This document shows positions 8,099 through 8,770 of a stretch of 8,770 nucleotides of DNA, piece by piece. The notes below the pieces were generated by a model, which ran no database searches, was not told where the DNA came from, and was given only the letters and a program-made list of their open reading frames with translations. The stretch is from an uncultured Gammaproteobacteria bacterium (GTDB taxonomy: Bacteria; Pseudomonadota; Gammaproteobacteria; Arenicellales; Poriferihabitantaceae), in NCBI GenBank assembly GCA_938021685.1, contig CALIFM010000265.1:1-8770 (forward strand), in the 5' to 3' direction. Numbering within the stretch: the first letter of the stretch is position 1; each line of letters opens with the position of its first letter. The translations under genes were made by a program, and so were the position numbers.

Positions 8099-8102
8099 CT
8101 CT
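8099..8102 (-). promoter_or_regulatory. Shine-Dalgarno AGAG for lptD GTG start
   Basis: On the minus strand an AAGAGA stretch lies with AGAG 8 nt before GTG at 8090 but 23 nt before ATG at 8075. It favours the GTG as the start of lptD. The site is weak, so the ATG is not excluded. Confidence 0.45.
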
Positions 8103-8125
8103 TTTAGACTTAGTTGAAGGCTCAT

Positions 8126-8156
8126 TTGTCTATATAGACACTAAGATTGATATAAT
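8126..8156 (+). promoter_or_regulatory. Candidate extended -10 promoter for murU
   Basis: A perfect TATAAT (8151-8156) is preceded by TGA (8148-8150), which makes an extended -10 element. The best -35 is TTGTCT (8126-8131), 4 of 6 matches, 19 nt upstream, so the extended -10 probably carries most of the strength. Transcription would begin near 8163 and give a leader of about 110 nt, AT-rich and without a recognised riboswitch. The murU ATG has only a weak AGG 11 nt upstream. Confidence 0.5.
8127..8140. repeat. 14-bp perfect palindrome, candidate operator
   Basis: TGTCTATATAGACA equals its own reverse complement over all 14 bases. It lies in the lptD-murU intergenic region. It overlaps the weak -35 of the proposed murU promoter and would fall just downstream of the proposed lptD transcription start (about +5 to +18). 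This is a typical position for a repressor or activator dimer site. I do not recognise the regulator. As RNA it could form only a small 5-bp hairpin. Confidence 0.5.
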
Positions 8157-8181
8157 ATCGCGAAACGCACTTTAATGCGAA
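8152..8181 (-). promoter_or_regulatory. Candidate sigma-70-type promoter for lptD operon
   Basis: On the minus strand TTCGCA (8176-8181, 4 of 6 matches to TTGACA) is followed after 18 nt by TATTAT (8152-8157, 5 of 6 matches to TATAAT). The start would be near 8145, leaving a leader of about 55 nt before the GTG. The -10 overlaps that of the opposing murU promoter base for base, so the two could compete for polymerase. No strong sigma-E-like element was identified, though sigma-E control of lptD/surA is known in E. coli. Confidence 0.4.
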
Positions 8182-8272
8182 GAAAACTGCACATAAAAAA
8201 CAATTATTTGCTGTTATCAAGGCACATTAATCAAGCAATCATTTAAAACCTCACTAGCAGGCCTTAAAATTT

Positions 8273-8770
8273 ATGGATGCCATCATTTTAGCCGCAGGAC
8301 GAGGCTCACGTTTAAGACCTTTAACAGATCATACGCCAAAACCTTTGGTACGACTGCATACACGCACTTTGATCGAGCTACATATCTTGCGCTTACGCCA
8401 AGCAGGCATCAGTAACATTGTCATTAATCTTGCTCACTTAGGTGAACAAATTGCAGACTATCTGGGTGATGGCAGTCAGTTTCAAGTGAAGTTGCGTTAT
8501 TCACGTGAAGATCGCGGCGCACTCGAAACAGCAGGTGGCATTGCCAAGGCGCTGCCGCTGATAAACAGCGACCCATTTATTGCTGTGAACGCGGATATCC
8601 TTTGTGATTTTGATTTCCTATCAATGGTAATGCCAGATTTTAGCAAAACTGATTTGGCCCAATTGGTGATGGTGCCCAATCCTGAGCATAACCCCGATGG
8701 CGACTTTATTTGCACAGGCGACGGCTTAATTGCAAAGCAGCCCCCTAAACCCAAGGCACCGTATAAAAAG
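8273..8770 (+). CDS. murU: N-acetylmuramate alpha-1-phosphate uridylyltransferase MurU-like (3' partial)
   Basis: The first 166 codons of a sugar-phosphate nucleotidyltransferase run off the window end without a stop; MurU proteins are usually about 220-230 residues. The N-terminal signature is complete: LAAGRGSRLRPLT followed by TPKPL (6-25), which binds the nucleotide triphosphate. ALETAGGI (83-90) and VNADIL (105-110, with the metal-binding Asp) follow, then a DFDF segment (112-115). MurU joins UTP and MurNAc-1-phosphate to make UDP-MurNAc in the peptidoglycan-recycling route of Pseudomonas and other bacteria that lack MurQ. In Pseudomonas murU follows amgK, and that pair is divergent from lptD; here murU itself faces lptD and amgK is not in the window. 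The neighbourhood with lptD supports MurU over other members such as mannose-1-phosphate guanylyltransferases, but the substrate is inferred. Start at ATG 8273 matches the family N-terminus. Confidence 0.87.
   Translation, partial: MDAIILAAGRGSRLRPLTDHTPKPLVRLHTRTLIELHILRLRQAGISNIVINLAHLGEQIADYLGDGSQFQVKLRYSREDRGALETAGGIAKALPLINSDPFIAVNADILCDFDFLSMVMPDFSKTDLAQLVMVPNPEHNPDGDFICTGDGLIAKQPPKPKAPYKK

Noticed and set aside
8126..8141. Resemblance of the palindrome to a LexA box
   Set aside because: The spacing TGT-N8-ACA fits, but the flanking C and G of CTGT...ACAG are missing, so I left the regulator unnamed.
8497..8754. 85-codon open frame on the minus strand within murU
   Set aside because: Antisense to a conserved nucleotidyltransferase sequence; no family features.

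Overview
This window comes from a Gram-negative bacterium, most likely a gammaproteobacterium. It carries an outer-membrane LPS translocon gene (lptD) next to surA, a small UbiK/BMFP protein, a ComM-type ATPase, and a MurU-type nucleotidyltransferase facing lptD. The lptD/murU divergence resembles Pseudomonas and its relatives. The very acidic loops in LptD and a dimethylglycine-dehydrogenase-like enzyme typical of marine bacteria hint at a marine lineage, but the genus cannot be fixed from the sequence alone.

Layout: (1) 2-2242, plus strand: the 3' part of a large FAD-dependent oxidoreductase fused to a GcvT-like folate domain, its N-terminus cut by the window edge. (2) 2258-8090, minus strand: four genes read in the order lptD, surA, ubiK, comM, with gaps of 57, 8 and 26 nt, so probably one operon. 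It converges on gene 1 with only 15 nt between stop codons. (3) 8091-8272: a 182-nt divergent intergenic region with overlapping candidate promoters for lptD and murU and a 14-bp perfect palindrome. (4) 8273-8770, plus strand: the 5' part of murU, running off the window edge.

How the genes fit together: LptD inserts LPS into the outer leaflet and SurA is the periplasmic chaperone that helps LptD and other barrels to mature, so the first two genes form an envelope-biogenesis pair. UbiK assists ubiquinone synthesis and ComM is a branch-migration helicase for natural transformation; neither has an obvious tie to the envelope. Here they occupy the place where many gammaproteobacteria have pdxA and rsmA. 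MurU belongs to peptidoglycan recycling. The partial oxidoreductase would demethylate N-methylated glycines and pass the one-carbon unit to tetrahydrofolate.

No rRNA, tRNA, CRISPR array, insertion sequence or phage gene is visible. The genes are recognisable families. The less ordinary points are the gene order, two charged insertions in the LptD periplasmic part, the shared regulatory region, and non-ATG starts in three of the four operon genes. I found no convincing new system.
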